Assembly (NCBI RefSeq): GCF_003336205.1
Contig: NZ_QPIE01000002.1
Coordinates: forward strand, 1 to 64,000
Source of the DNA: Chryseobacterium lacus
GTDB lineage: Bacteria > Bacteroidota > Bacteroidia > Flavobacteriales > Weeksellaceae
Reading direction: 5' to 3'
Length of the DNA stretch: 64,000 nt
Shown here: in pieces, positions 43,625 through 52,323 of the stretch
Layout: every line of letters starts with the position of its first letter
Numbering within the stretch: the first letter of the stretch is position 1
Notes under the pieces: model-generated
The model's database searches: none
The model's input: the letters and a program-made list of their open reading frames with translations, nothing else
Told to the model about the DNA's origin: nothing
Program-made: the position numbers and the translations under genes

Positions 43625-44842
43625 CTAGCCCCCTCGCACAGGCGTCCTGAATTCCCCATACCCAATCAGGCCGTCATAATTTCTGCCGAAAGGTCGATAA
43701 TACAAAAACGCCTGATACAGGTTTTCCGTCTGCCAGAAGTTTCCGTTTACTTCACCCAGATTAACATTTCCAGCGGAATCTTTTGTGCCGATGATATAGT
43801 TGTAAAACCCCTGTTTCAGATAGATTCTGGCGATGTACTGCTTCCTGTCTTCATCATAATGCATTTGGCTTTCTTCGGTAGGCAAATATTGGTTAAAACC
43901 GCCTAAAATGTACAGTTCGCGGGCTGTTTTTTCGGAATCAAGAATGAAATGAACCCAGGAATAATCCGCCTCCCGGTCTGCATTTCTTTCAATTCCCAGA
44001 TCGCTCCTTCTGAAATAAAAGGCCCCGTTTACATCCGGCTGATACTGATAGTTCAGCGGAAAGGCCCATACCGGATGAAGGTAGGTGTAGTTTCTATTGT
44101 CAATAATTTCACCGCCGGCCACCATATCAAATCCCTGAATGATATTTTTATTGTCGAAATAATAAAATTCATTGTTGCCCGGAAATGCGAGATCCAGCTG
44201 CTGAAAAAGCATCCTGCTTCCCAGAGTGGAAGTCGGGCGCATATTATTCAGCGACAGGTTCCAGTTGTTGTTCTGCATCACGTTCAGCGATATCGAACTG
44301 GCATTAGAAATCAGGCTTTGTTGCGTGGCTACAGCCTGCACTTCCACCCTTTGGTTCAGCTCCGGATGCCGTGCATCGGCATGTCTGGAGATATTCACCC
44401 CCAGTTGCACCCCGTCTTCCACCACACAGAATCTTCTTGTAAAAAGCGGCTGCTCTGGCCGGTCTTTATAAACAATAATCTCAAAATTCCCTGAAATTTT
44501 AGGCTTTATCTTTTCATTCGGAAACGACAAGGTATAATGGGTATAAGGCTGCAAAGTATTAAACGAATACTGAAACTGATCCAGAAGCGCCGTCATGCTT
44601 CCCGTGGCATATTCGGTAAAAAACAATCCGTCTTCCTGCCAGTTGCGGTCGTAATGCTTAATGGTATATCGGTAAATATCCGACCGGTTAGAGAGGTCGT
44701 CAAATCTCAGAATGAGCTGCTGCCCGAAACTGATCACCGGCGTCTGGTCGTTGGTCTGTGGATTATGCAGCTGGATACCTCTAATATCTTGCGCCGCAAC
44801 GAACACACCGAAAAACAATAATAGAAAGGTTAGTCTTTTCAT
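43625..44842 (-). CDS. Type IX secretion system plug protein (DUF5103)
   Basis: 405 residues from the ATG at 44840-44842 (MKRLTFLLLFFGVFVAAQ), which gives a clean signal peptide; the longer frame to 44968 crosses the divergent MBL gene. The mature protein is beta-rich and has the family start IRGIQLHNPQTNDQTPVISFG and the conserved SRHADARHPELNQRVEV region. The family is described as the plug of the SprA translocon; the plug role is taken from family knowledge. It fits the T9SS cargo protein at 1483. Confidence 0.88.
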   Translation of the reverse strand: MKRLTFLLLFFGVFVAAQDIRGIQLHNPQTNDQTPVISFGQQLILRFDDLSNRSDIYRYTIKHYDRNWQEDGLFFTEYATGSMTALLDQFQYSFNTLQPYTHYTLSFPNEKIKPKISGNFEIIVYKDRPEQPLFTRRFCVVEDGVQLGVNISRHADARHPELNQRVEVQAVATQQSLISNASSISLNVMQNNNWNLSLNNMRPTSTLGSRMLFQQLDLAFPGNNEFYYFDNKNIIQGFDMVAGGEIIDNRNYTYLHPVWAFPLNYQYQPDVNGAFYFRRSDLGIERNADREADYSWVHFILDSEKTARELYILGGFNQYLPTEESQMHYDEDRKQYIARIYLKQGFYNYIIGTKDSAGNVNLGEVNGNFWQTENLYQAFLYYRPFGRNYDGLIGYGEFRTPVRGG

Positions 44843-44899
44843 CTTCACGAAGATAGCGATTTTCAGGAGAATGAGAAATAAAATTTCCCTCGGAAACCG

Positions 44900-44907
44900 T
44901 ATATTTG
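44900..44907 (+). promoter_or_regulatory. -7 promoter element of the MBL hydrolase gene
   Basis: TATATTTG, 15 bases before the ATG at 44922. No clear TTG upstream. Confidence 0.35.
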
Positions 44908-44921
44908 TTAAAAACCAGTCA

Positions 44922-45560
44922 ATGATTTCGATACAGTCTTTTACTTTCAACCCTTTTTCAGAAAACACCTATGTGGTGTACAACGAACACCGCAACGGAT
45001 TTATCATCGATCCGGGAAACATGCAGGATTCGGAGACCCGTACCTTAGAACGTTTTATTTCGGACAACCAATTAAACATCCGGAATATTCTTCTTACACA
45101 TGCCCACATCGATCATGTTTTAGGCTTGCAATGGGCGTTTGACCAATATCAGGTTCCCGTGCTGCTTCACGAAATAGAACAAGAAATTCTGGACCGCAAT
45201 CCGATGTCAGCACAAAGATTTGGCTTCTCTATGCCGCCTTTTCAGGGAAATACTGAATTTGTTTCTGAACATCAGATTCTGAAACTGGATAACGATGAAC
45301 TCATTGTGTATCACGTTCCGGGACATTCGCCCGGGCATGTGGCCTTTCATTGCAAAGCTCAGAAAATAATTATTTCCGGCGACGTGCTTTTTCAGGGAAG
45401 TATTGGCAGAACAGATTTATACAAAGGAAATCACGAACAGCTGCTCACCAGTATTCGTGAAAAATTATTCATTCTGGACGACGATACCGAAGTGCTCAGC
45501 GGACACGGGAATCCTACCACCATCGGCGTTGAAAAGAATTTCAATCCGTTTTTTAAATAA
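44922..45560 (+). CDS. MBL-fold metallohydrolase (glyoxalase II-like)
   Basis: 213 residues from ATG at 44922 (MISIQSFTFNPFSENTYVVY). The metal-binding THAHIDH motif, a later His in PGHSPGH, the Asp in ISGDVLF and the His in SGHGNP are all present. This resembles the small hydroxyacylglutathione-hydrolase-like proteins. The exact substrate is not known. Divergent from the plug gene; a terminator follows. Confidence 0.9.
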   Translation: MISIQSFTFNPFSENTYVVYNEHRNGFIIDPGNMQDSETRTLERFISDNQLNIRNILLTHAHIDHVLGLQWAFDQYQVPVLLHEIEQEILDRNPMSAQRFGFSMPPFQGNTEFVSEHQILKLDNDELIVYHVPGHSPGHVAFHCKAQKIIISGDVLFQGSIGRTDLYKGNHEQLLTSIREKLFILDDDTEVLSGHGNPTTIGVEKNFNPFFK

Positions 45561-45589
45561 AAAAGAGGAAAACCAATTCCTCTTTTTTT
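45559..45589. terminator. Terminator between the MBL and thioredoxin-like genes
   Basis: Stem aaaagaggaa (45561-45570) with ttcctctttt (45577-45586), then T-run. The flanking genes converge. Confidence 0.75.
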
Positions 45590-45608
45590 AACTTTTAATG
45601 TTGCATTT

Positions 45609-46169
45609 TTATTCTTTCCACTTGATGTTGCAGCCCATGCTTGGTTTCTGGAGCTCTTCCTGTGGTTCGCCTGCCAGAAGGTTTTCAAAAGCAACAATCA
45701 GATCTTCGCCGGTAATTTCTTTGGTGTTTCCTGGCCGCGAATCGTCCATCTGTCCGCGGTAGACGAGGTCTAATTTTTCGTCGAAGAAATAAAAATCGGG
45801 AGTGCAGGCAGCATCATACGCTCTGGCAATGCTCTGGCTCTCATCATAAAGATACGGAAAATCGAATTTCCTTTCTATCTGAAATTCAATCATTTTCTCC
45901 GGTGAATCGGCAGGATATTTTTCCACATCATTGGCATTAATGGCGATAAATTCAATGCCTCTTTCCTGATAATCCTCGTACAGTTCGGTAAGGGTATCGA
46001 TCACGTGCAACACAAAAGGACAGTGATTGCACATGAAAATAACGAGCGTCCCTTTCTCGCCTTTCAGGTCGTGCAACGTCTGTACTTCGCTGTTGGCAGC
46101 CGGATTGGGGAGTTCAAAATACGGAGCTTTCGTGCCCAGTGGAAGCATATTCGAAGGAGTATTGGCCAT
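45609..46169 (-). CDS. Thioredoxin family protein (AhpC/TSA-like)
   Basis: 186 residues with thioredoxin fold and a CxxC centre in IFMCNHCPFV. The EFIAINANDVEKYPADSPEKM and YDESQSIARAYDAACTPDFY segments are typical of the stand-alone thioredoxin-like proteins of Bacteroidota. There is no signal peptide, so it is cytoplasmic. It probably acts in thiol-disulfide or peroxide chemistry; partner unknown. The gene faces away from miaA by 49 bp on the same strand. Confidence 0.88.
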   Translation of the reverse strand: MANTPSNMLPLGTKAPYFELPNPAANSEVQTLHDLKGEKGTLVIFMCNHCPFVLHVIDTLTELYEDYQERGIEFIAINANDVEKYPADSPEKMIEFQIERKFDFPYLYDESQSIARAYDAACTPDFYFFDEKLDLVYRGQMDDSRPGNTKEITGEDLIVAFENLLAGEPQEELQKPSMGCNIKWKE

Positions 46170-46217
46170 GATAGTATAAATTTAAATATTATTAAAAAGT
46201 AAAAGAACGTACTCTTT

Positions 46218-47120
46218 TTACCCTACAATTTTCTCCAACAAAGATAAGGCTTCTTCGTGAGAATGTTCAAAATTCACCCAATGGATATCATCCTCTTTGC
46301 GGTACCACGTCAGCTGCCGTTTGGCAAAACGTCTCGAGTTTTTTTTAATTTCTGAAACCGCCGTTTCCAGATCCCATTCTCCGGAAAAATACCAGAAAAG
46401 CTCCGTGTATCCGACGGTTTTTAAGGGAACCAAATCCTGATAAGGCAATAAAGATCGGGCTTCTTCCACCAGGCCGGATTCCATCATCACCTCCACTCTT
46501 CTGTTGATTCTGTCGTAAATAATTTCCCTTGGTGCAGTAATGCCGATTCGGATTACCTGAAAATCCCGTTGTTTTCTTGGTACCGAAATCAGTTCAGAAT
46601 AAGGCCTGCCTGTTTGCCAGATCACGTCGATCGCTCTCAGCAGCCGCCTCGGATTGTCCAGATCTACCTGCTGAAAATAGATTTCATCCAACTGCTTCAA
46701 AAGTTGCTGCAACCCTTCGATCCCTGAATTCTTCCAGATCTCATTCAGCTTTTCCTGATGGATTGCGCTGGCTTCAGGAAGGTCGTTCAGTCCTTCAGTT
46801 ACGGCTTTTTCGTACATCATGCTTCCGCCCACCATCACCACCACCTCATGAATCGCAAACAATTCTTCCAGTTTCTGAAGCGCATCCACCTCATACTGGC
46901 CGATGGAATAAGAATCCGTCACCGACAGATGCCCGATAAAATGATGTGGAACCTCAGCGAGTTCTTCCGCAGACGGAGCCGCAGTGCCGATCTTCATCTC
47001 TTTGAAAAACTGACGCGAATCACAGGAAATAATCTCGGTTTGGTAATGCTTCGCAACCGCTATGGCCAGCCGCGTTTTACCGATTCCCGTAGTGCCTGCA
47101 ATAGAAATTAATTTTTTCAC
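46218..47120 (-). CDS. miaA: tRNA dimethylallyltransferase
   Basis: 300 residues. P-loop SIAGTTGIGKTRLA, substrate and tRNA motifs DSRQFFKEMKIGTAAPS, VGGSMMYEKAVTEGL (the GGTGLY equivalent) and QRDFQVIRIGI. It attaches a dimethylallyl group to A37 of tRNAs that read U-starting codons. It is divergent from the yicC operon with 43 bp between starts. Confidence 0.93.
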   Translation of the reverse strand: MKKLISIAGTTGIGKTRLAIAVAKHYQTEIISCDSRQFFKEMKIGTAAPSAEELAEVPHHFIGHLSVTDSYSIGQYEVDALQKLEELFAIHEVVVMVGGSMMYEKAVTEGLNDLPEASAIHQEKLNEIWKNSGIEGLQQLLKQLDEIYFQQVDLDNPRRLLRAIDVIWQTGRPYSELISVPRKQRDFQVIRIGITAPREIIYDRINRRVEVMMESGLVEEARSLLPYQDLVPLKTVGYTELFWYFSGEWDLETAVSEIKKNSRRFAKRQLTWYRKEDDIHWVNFEHSHEEALSLLEKIVG

Positions 47121-47138
47121 ATTGCGAATTTAAATTTT

Positions 47139-47146
47139 TATCTTTG
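47139..47146 (+). promoter_or_regulatory. -7 promoter element of yicC-gmk-nadA-folB
   Basis: TATCTTTG, a perfect TAnnTTTG, 18 bases before yicC. A TTG at 47122 has only a 14-base spacer, so the -33 is unclear. Confidence 0.45.
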
Positions 47147-47163
47147 TAAGACAATACCGTTTT

Positions 47164-48021
47164 ATGATATTATCCATGACAGGCTTCGGCAGATCCGAAG
47201 GAGTTTTTGAAGGAAAAAAAATTACAATAGACCTTAAGTCTCTCAACAGCAAGAGCTTCGACCTCAACACCAAAGTACCTTCCCGATACCGCGAAAAGGA
47301 ATTCGACATCCGGAAAATCCTGACCGACCGCATTGGGAGAGGAAAAGTGGACTGTTATATCAATATGGAAAATCTGGAATTGAACACGGATATAAAAATC
47401 AATAAGGAACTGGTGAAGTCCTACGTGGAAGAACTTCGAGGCGTGGCAGATGATGCGCCGGATTTTGAATACCTGAAAATGGCCATCCGGTTTCCTGACG
47501 CTCTTTCTACCCGAAGCGAAGCCTTGGAAGAAAATGAATGGTTTTTTCTGGTCGGCCTTTTGGAAAATGCGATCGCAAAGTTTGACGAATTCAGAAATAC
47601 GGAAGGAAAAATATTGAAAAGAGAACTCACAAAAAACCTCAACAGCATCGAAGAAAACCTTCAGAAAGTGATTCCATTCGAAGAAACAAGAATCACCGCA
47701 GTCCGGGAACGGTATCAGAATATTTTGAAGGAATTTGAAAACGTAGACGAAACCCGGTTTTATCAGGAACTGGCGTATTATACTGAAAAACTCGACATCT
47801 CTGAAGAGAAAGTAAGGCTGACCCAGCACCTCAAATATTATGAAGAAGTGATGAACAAAGAGCATTTTAACGGAAAAAAACTCGGCTTCATCATTCAGGA
47901 AATAGGCCGCGAAATCAATACCCTCGGCTCCAAAGCGAACCACGCTGAAATCCAGAAACTCGTCGTGATGATGAAGGACGATTTGGAGAAAATGAAAGAA
48001 CAGACTTTAAATGTACTGTAA
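47164..48021 (+). CDS. YicC family endoribonuclease
   Basis: 285 residues. Opens with ILSMTGFGRSEG, the standard YicC start, with NSKSFDLNTKVPSRYREKE and the C-terminal GKKLGFIIQEIGREINTLGSKANHAEI region. YicC proteins are metal-dependent endoribonucleases with a role in RNA turnover. First gene of an operon with gmk (4-bp gap), nadA (1-bp gap) and folB (24-bp gap). Confidence 0.92.
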   Translation: MILSMTGFGRSEGVFEGKKITIDLKSLNSKSFDLNTKVPSRYREKEFDIRKILTDRIGRGKVDCYINMENLELNTDIKINKELVKSYVEELRGVADDAPDFEYLKMAIRFPDALSTRSEALEENEWFFLVGLLENAIAKFDEFRNTEGKILKRELTKNLNSIEENLQKVIPFEETRITAVRERYQNILKEFENVDETRFYQELAYYTEKLDISEEKVRLTQHLKYYEEVMNKEHFNGKKLGFIIQEIGREINTLGSKANHAEIQKLVVMMKDDLEKMKEQTLNVL

Positions 48022-48025
48022 CGGT

Positions 48026-48589
48026 ATGGAAAAAGTAATTATCTTTTCGGCACCTTCAGGAAGCGGCAAAACAACATTGGTAAAATACGCGCTGTCGAGA
48101 TTTCCCGCCATGGCCTTTTCCGTATCTTGCACCACAAGAGCGCCTCGCGGAACAGAAAAAAACGGGGTAGATTATCACTTTCTGACGCCAGAAGAGTTCA
48201 GAACCAAAATAGCCGAAGACGCTTTTGTAGAGTATGAAGAAGTATACAGCGGCCTATATTACGGAACCCTGAAAAGCGAAGTAGAAAGAATATGGAACGC
48301 GGGGAAAACAGTTATCTTCGATGTGGATGTAAAAGGCGGCATTTCGCTTAAAAATTATTTTGGAGACAAAGCCCTTTCACTGTTTATCATGGCGCCTTCA
48401 GTAAAGGAACTGGAAAACCGGCTGAAAAACCGGGGAACCGAGGATGCCGAAACCATCAAAATGCGCGTAGCCAAAGCAGAAGAGGAACTGAGTTTCAGGT
48501 CCGGTTTTGATAAAACCATTATTAATGCCGACCTTGCAACTGCTGAAAAGGATATTGAAATGAGTATTAAAGATTTTTTAAAACACTGA
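48026..48589 (+). CDS. gmk: Guanylate kinase
   Basis: 187 residues from ATG at 48026 ([18 protein letters not shown]); the frame five codons longer overlaps yicC. P-loop [12 protein letters not shown]-binding [19 protein letters not shown] and [11 protein letters not shown] are all typical. It phosphorylates GMP to GDP. Second in the yicC operon, the usual yicC-gmk pairing. Confidence 0.95.
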   Translation: MEKVIIFSAPSGSGKTTLVKYALSRFPAMAFSVSCTTRAPRGTEKNGVDYHFLTPEEFRTKIAEDAFVEYEEVYSGLYYGTLKSEVERIWNAGKTVIFDVDVKGGISLKNYFGDKALSLFIMAPSVKELENRLKNRGTEDAETIKMRVAKAEEELSFRSGFDKTIINADLATAEKDIEMSIKDFLKH

Positions 48590-48590
48590 A

Positions 48591-49610
48591 ATGAGTACAG
48601 AAACATTAGATAAAGCAAAAGCAAACCTGCCGATTAGAGGATATCTGAAACTGGATGATATCATGATTCCCCAAGGCGACGATTTGGTACAGGCCATTCT
48701 CGACCTTAAAAAAGAAAAAAATGCGGTGATTCTCGCCCATTATTATCAGATTCCTGCCATTCAGGATATCGCTGATTTCCTTGGAGATTCGTTGCAGTTG
48801 GCAAGGCAAGCGAAAGATACGGATGCAGATATGATCGCCTTCTGCGGCGTTCATTTCATGGCGGAAGCGGCTAAGATCCTGAACCCTACCAAAAAAGTGG
48901 TTCTTCCTGACTTACAGGCCGGTTGCTCTCTGGCAGACGGCTGCAGCGGAGAAGGCCTGAGAAAAATGAGAGAACAGCATCCCGGTGCTTTAATCGCCAC
49001 CTACATCAACTGTAATGCGGAAACAAAAGCCGAAAGCGATATTATTGTGACGAGTTCCAACGCAGAAGTCATCATCAACTCCATGCCGAAAGACCGGCCA
49101 CTCATTTTCGCGCCGGATAAAAACCTGGGCCGTTATCTGATGAAGAAAACCGGCCGCGACATGATTTTGTGGGATGGAAGCTGTATCGTACACGAAGCGT
49201 TCTCTATGGAACGAATTGCTGCACAGCTGGCACAGCATCCCGATGCCAAGCTGATTGCCCATCCGGAAAGTGAAACGCCAGTGTTGGATCTGGCCCATTT
49301 TATAGGCTCCACCTCCGCACTGCTAAATTATGTAGAGAAGGATGAAGCTCAGAAATTCATTGTGGCAACAGAAGAAGGGATTCTGCATGAAATGAAAAAA
49401 CGCGCACCGCACAAGGAACTGCTTCCGGCTTTGGTGTTCGACGAGAGCTGCAACTGTTCGGAATGTTTTTTCATGAAAAGAAATACCATGGAAAAACTAT
49501 ATTTGTGCATGAAATACGAACTGCCGGAAATCACCATGGATGAAGAACTTCGCCTGAAAGCGCTGGTGCCGATTGAGAAAATGCTGGAACTTTCCAAATC
49601 TGTTAAATAA
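48591..49610 (+). CDS. nadA: Quinolinate synthase
   Basis: 339 residues. [22 protein letters not shown] and [14 protein letters not shown] open the enzyme, and the later [10 protein letters not shown] and [16 protein letters not shown] carry the Cys that ligate the 4Fe-4S cluster. It condenses iminoaspartate with dihydroxyacetone phosphate to quinolinate for NAD synthesis. The partner nadB is not in the window. Confidence 0.95.
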   Translation: MSTETLDKAKANLPIRGYLKLDDIMIPQGDDLVQAILDLKKEKNAVILAHYYQIPAIQDIADFLGDSLQLARQAKDTDADMIAFCGVHFMAEAAKILNPTKKVVLPDLQAGCSLADGCSGEGLRKMREQHPGALIATYINCNAETKAESDIIVTSSNAEVIINSMPKDRPLIFAPDKNLGRYLMKKTGRDMILWDGSCIVHEAFSMERIAAQLAQHPDAKLIAHPESETPVLDLAHFIGSTSALLNYVEKDEAQKFIVATEEGILHEMKKRAPHKELLPALVFDESCNCSECFFMKRNTMEKLYLCMKYELPEITMDEELRLKALVPIEKMLELSKSVK

Positions 49611-49634
49611 CAAATTTCGTTGCTGACTGTGGGT

Positions 49635-50012
49635 ATGAATTCTAAAATTATCATCGAAGATCTGAGGATTTATGCCTACCATGGCGTGCTTCCGGAAGAA
49701 AAGATCATTGGCACCTGGTATCTGGTCAATCTGGAAATCACGACAGACCTGTGGAATGCCGTGGAAAGCGATGCCCTCAGCAGTACACTGAACTACGCTG
49801 AAGTTAATGAAATTATTCACCGCGAAATGGCCATACCGTCCAAATTGATGGAACACGTGGGAGGCAGAATCCTAAATACGGTTTATCAGAACTACCCCGG
49901 AATTACTTTTTTGAAAATCAAAATCACCAAAACCAATCCGCCCATGAAAGGAGAAATGAAAGGCGTAAGCATCGAATTGGAAAAAAAGATTACCCGCAAT
50001 ACTTCAAAATAA
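49635..50012 (+). CDS. folB: Dihydroneopterin aldolase
   Basis: 125 residues from ATG at 49635 (MNSKIIIEDLRIYAYHGVLPEEK). IYAYHGVLPEE carries the substrate Glu, SSTLNYAEVNEII and the Lys in ITKTNPPMKG are conserved. It forms 6-hydroxymethyl-dihydropterin, the substrate of FolK, whose gene is at 29538. Last gene of the yicC operon. Confidence 0.93.
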   Translation: MNSKIIIEDLRIYAYHGVLPEEKIIGTWYLVNLEITTDLWNAVESDALSSTLNYAEVNEIIHREMAIPSKLMEHVGGRILNTVYQNYPGITFLKIKITKTNPPMKGEMKGVSIELEKKITRNTSK

Positions 50013-50035
50013 TTTTTTATTTTCGCAGAAATCAC

Positions 50036-50043
50036 TATATTTG
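50036..50043 (+). promoter_or_regulatory. -7 promoter element of tRNA-Cys
   Basis: TATATTTG, 13 bases before the tRNA. The -33 region is T-rich (TTT) rather than TTG. Confidence 0.45.
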
Positions 50044-50056
50044 CCAACCTCAACAA

Positions 50057-50127
50057 GGTACTTTGGCCGAGTGGTTAGGCAGTGGTCTGCAACACCATCT
50101 ACAGCGGTTCGAATCCGCTAGGTACCT
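50057..50127 (+). tRNA. tRNA-Cys (anticodon GCA)
   Basis: Acceptor stem ggtactt (50057-50063) pairs with aggtacc (50120-50126), discriminator T. Anticodon loop tctgcaa carries GCA, and the T-arm is gcggttcgaatccgc. CCA is not encoded (cac follows), unlike the tRNA-Ser in this window. Confidence 0.94.
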
Positions 50128-50130
50128 CAC

Positions 50131-50162
50131 AAAAAATCCCTTCTTAGAAAAGGGATTTTTTT
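50131..50162 (+). terminator. Terminator after tRNA-Cys
   Basis: Stem aaaaaatccctt / aagggattttttt with loop cttagaa, followed by T-run. Confidence 0.8.
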
Positions 50163-50271
50163 ATTGCCTGTTTTTAATAAAAACTTACAGAATCTCAATT
50201 TTAACAGTCGTTAACACCCACTTGGTTTCTTTCTTGCGAATCCTTAGCTAAAATTGTTAAAAAGAATCGTC

Positions 50272-50796
50272 ATGAAAAATATAATTACAGCAGGAATGGT
50301 TGCTACTTTAATGCTGACCGCCTGTACTAAAAACGACCAGGTAGCCGAAAAGAGCCTGGAACAGCAGAAGATGGAATTTCAACAGCGACAGATTGAAATA
50401 GAAAAGCAGCGACTTGCCATTGAAAAGGAAAAAATCGCTTACGAAACCCAAAGAAAAGCTGATAGCATCGAAACGGTGGCAAAAGCCAGACAGGCATCCG
50501 CCGCACCGGTGCGAACCAATGTGGTAAGGGAAACCGTTTACGTGAACAATACACCCTCCGGGAATTCAGGAAATACAGGAACTGCTTCTTCCGGAACCAC
50601 TCAGGCGCAGCAAAAACAGGGAATGAGCAAAGCGGCTAAAGGTGCAATCATCGGTACCGTAGGAGGTGCCGCAGCCGGAGCCATCATCAATAAAAGAAAC
50701 CGTGGAGCCGGAGCCGTAATTGGCGGTATTGTCGGCGGTGCGACAGGATACACCATCGGCCGGGCACAGGATCGTAAAGACGGCCGCGTTCAGTAA
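50272..50796 (+). CDS. Glycine-zipper lipoprotein
   Basis: 174 residues from ATG at 50272. Signal ends in lipobox LTAC (Cys18). Residues about 28-72 are a Gln/Glu/Lys-rich coiled coil, then a Ser/Thr/Gly-rich linker. The last 50 residues hold a YMGG-like glycine zipper (AAKGAIIGTVGGAAAGAII, GAGAVIGGIVGGATGYTIG). Such proteins associate with membranes, and function is unknown. A hairpin follows the stop. Confidence 0.85.
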   Translation: MKNIITAGMVATLMLTACTKNDQVAEKSLEQQKMEFQQRQIEIEKQRLAIEKEKIAYETQRKADSIETVAKARQASAAPVRTNVVRETVYVNNTPSGNSGNTGTASSGTTQAQQKQGMSKAAKGAIIGTVGGAAAGAIINKRNRGAGAVIGGIVGGATGYTIGRAQDRKDGRVQ

Positions 50797-50828
50797 CCAA
50801 AATAAAAGACCAACATTCATATTAGCAG

Positions 50829-50858
50829 GCAGACTTCCGAAAGGGGGTCTGCTTTTTT
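50829..50858 (+). terminator. Terminator of the glycine-zipper gene
   Basis: gcagacttcc pairs with gggggtctgc (G-U pairs allowed) around a gaaa loop, followed by six T. Confidence 0.75.
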
Positions 50859-50998
50859 ATTGTGTTTTGGGGCAACATGATTTGCCGGTTTTATTAGCCA
50901 GAAAAATTAACGCCTGTCATTACAATAACTGCCTTTAAATGATCAGACACAGATATTCAACGCAAGGTTCTTATCCATATAAATTGAAGATGCAGGAT

Positions 50999-51145
50999 TT
51001 ATCGGTTGTTTTTGATTTGAATTTTATCCCAGTTTCCGGGATTATTGATAATGTAATTTGAAATATTTTCAAATGACCGTGCATCCCGAATGATATGATC
51101 ATGAAAATGGGTTTCCCACGCCCTTTTGTACTCTTTAATTCTATT
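50999..51145 (-). pseudogene. C-terminal remnant of a Y1/IS200-like (REP-associated) transposase
   Basis: Only 48 codons plus TAA remain, reading KEYKRAWETHFHDHIIRD, then ARSFENISNYIINNPGNW. The pattern W-x-x-x-F-H-D-H-I-I-R and YIINNPxNW is the conserved C-terminal part of tyrosine (Y1) transposases of the REP-associated group. The catalytic HUH part is missing, and an in-frame stop lies just upstream. It lies right after the stop of the DUF4405 gene, at the boundary between core genome and accessory DNA. Confidence 0.6.
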
Positions 51146-51628
51146 TTATTTCTGCTCCATAATCAAATCAATCACTTCTTCGGGGTCGGTATTGTTGTTA
51201 ATCCAAATGCTTTCTATTGTTGTGGCTCCGTCAATTGAAATTCCGTTTGTTTCTAATCTTTTAACGGCTTCGGAATAATCAACCTCCAGCGCTTTGAAAG
51301 CATTATCAATAGGGGCTTTTACTATTTTGTTAATAATGATTGTGTCCACTGGAGGATACATACTTTCTCCAATAATAAGTATAACCGATATTGCCAATAC
51401 ACCCAATAAAGCAGGAATAAAAACACCTTTTTTGAAGTGAACCCGTAATCCTTTCCAATTGAGTATGATGTGAAAAACGGCACAAACCACGAAAAATACA
51501 CTTAAAAACTCGTGAACGACTTCTGTATAGCCGTCAAATAAATGGAAAAACATCAGTAAGCCCGAAAGACCTACAACAAAGAAAACCAATGATATAAAAG
51601 GAGTAACATAATTTCTGTTCAGTTTCAT
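51146..51628 (-). CDS. DUF4405 domain-containing membrane protein
   Basis: 160 residues with three hydrophobic helices (about 10-28, 37-57, 70-87). HEFLSVFFVVCAVFHIILNWKGL has the His residues typical of the DUF4405 helical pair, which resembles a cytochrome b-type haem site. The last 60 residues are soluble (DYSEAVKRLETNGISID). It is downstream of a NAD(P)H oxidoreductase (11-bp gap), so a role in membrane electron transfer is plausible but inferred. Confidence 0.75.
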   Translation of the reverse strand: MKLNRNYVTPFISLVFFVVGLSGLLMFFHLFDGYTEVVHEFLSVFFVVCAVFHIILNWKGLRVHFKKGVFIPALLGVLAISVILIIGESMYPPVDTIIINKIVKAPIDNAFKALEVDYSEAVKRLETNGISIDGATTIESIWINNNTDPEEVIDLIMEQK

Positions 51629-51639
51629 AATAAAAGGAT

Positions 51640-52230
51640 TTAGTTAAATTTTGAAAATCTGTTTTCAAGATTGGATAACCATTCTGCCCTTTTTTCCTGA
51701 CTGACAGATTTTACAGAAGTAAAACTTATCCAATTCAGATTTTTGTAGCCCATAGTTTTAAAAACACTTCTTAACATTGCTTTTCTGATTAAATTTCCGA
51801 TGAGCAGGGAATACATTATTTTGGGTTTGTTCATTGTGGTAATGATGGTAATACTTTTCAGTTTTTTTAAAAGCGGAACTAATCCAAAACCTCTCGGATG
51901 ATGGTCATACACAACTCCCGGACTTAAAACACGGTCAATAAACCCTTTGGTCATTGCAGGCATTAAATCCCACCAAATCGGAAAAATAAAAATCAGATGG
52001 TCTGCTTTTTCCAAGCGGTTATTATAATCTGTTACTTGCGGGTCAATAGGTTTGTGGTTTACAAATGCCTTTAAATCTGCCTTGGACATTACAGGATTAA
52101 ATCCGTCATTGTCAAGGTGCATAAGATCAATTTCGTGATTTGCTTTTTGAAGCCCTGTGGTTACTGCATTCAGAATTGCGTTGCAATAACTTCCTTCGTT
52201 AGGATGATTAAATACGATTGCTGTTCTCAT
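51640..52230 (-). CDS. NAD(P)H-dependent oxidoreductase (flavodoxin-like fold)
   Basis: 196 residues, opening TAIVFNHPNEGSYCNAIL with the FMN/FAD phosphate-binding loop. The LIFIFPIWWDLMPAMTKGFIDRVLSPG segment is characteristic of the NQO1/MdaB/YwrO quinone reductase group. It probably reduces quinones or similar acceptors by two electrons. Second gene of a three-gene set under the Crp/Fnr-like gene, which lies 93 bp upstream on the same strand. Confidence 0.88.
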   Translation of the reverse strand: MRTAIVFNHPNEGSYCNAILNAVTTGLQKANHEIDLMHLDNDGFNPVMSKADLKAFVNHKPIDPQVTDYNNRLEKADHLIFIFPIWWDLMPAMTKGFIDRVLSPGVVYDHHPRGFGLVPLLKKLKSITIITTMNKPKIMYSLLIGNLIRKAMLRSVFKTMGYKNLNWISFTSVKSVSQEKRAEWLSNLENRFSKFN

Positions 52231-52323
52231 TTTCTACTTTGTCAAATTTTATGTTGCAAAGTTGAGAAGTAGCCAATAGTTGGACGATAACAATTGTAAA
52301 GAAATCTGTGTGTAAAAAAGATT

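Noticed and set aside
47170-47943. Minus-strand 257-codon frame opposite yicC
   Set aside because: It is an antisense shadow of a well-supported gene and shows no domain.
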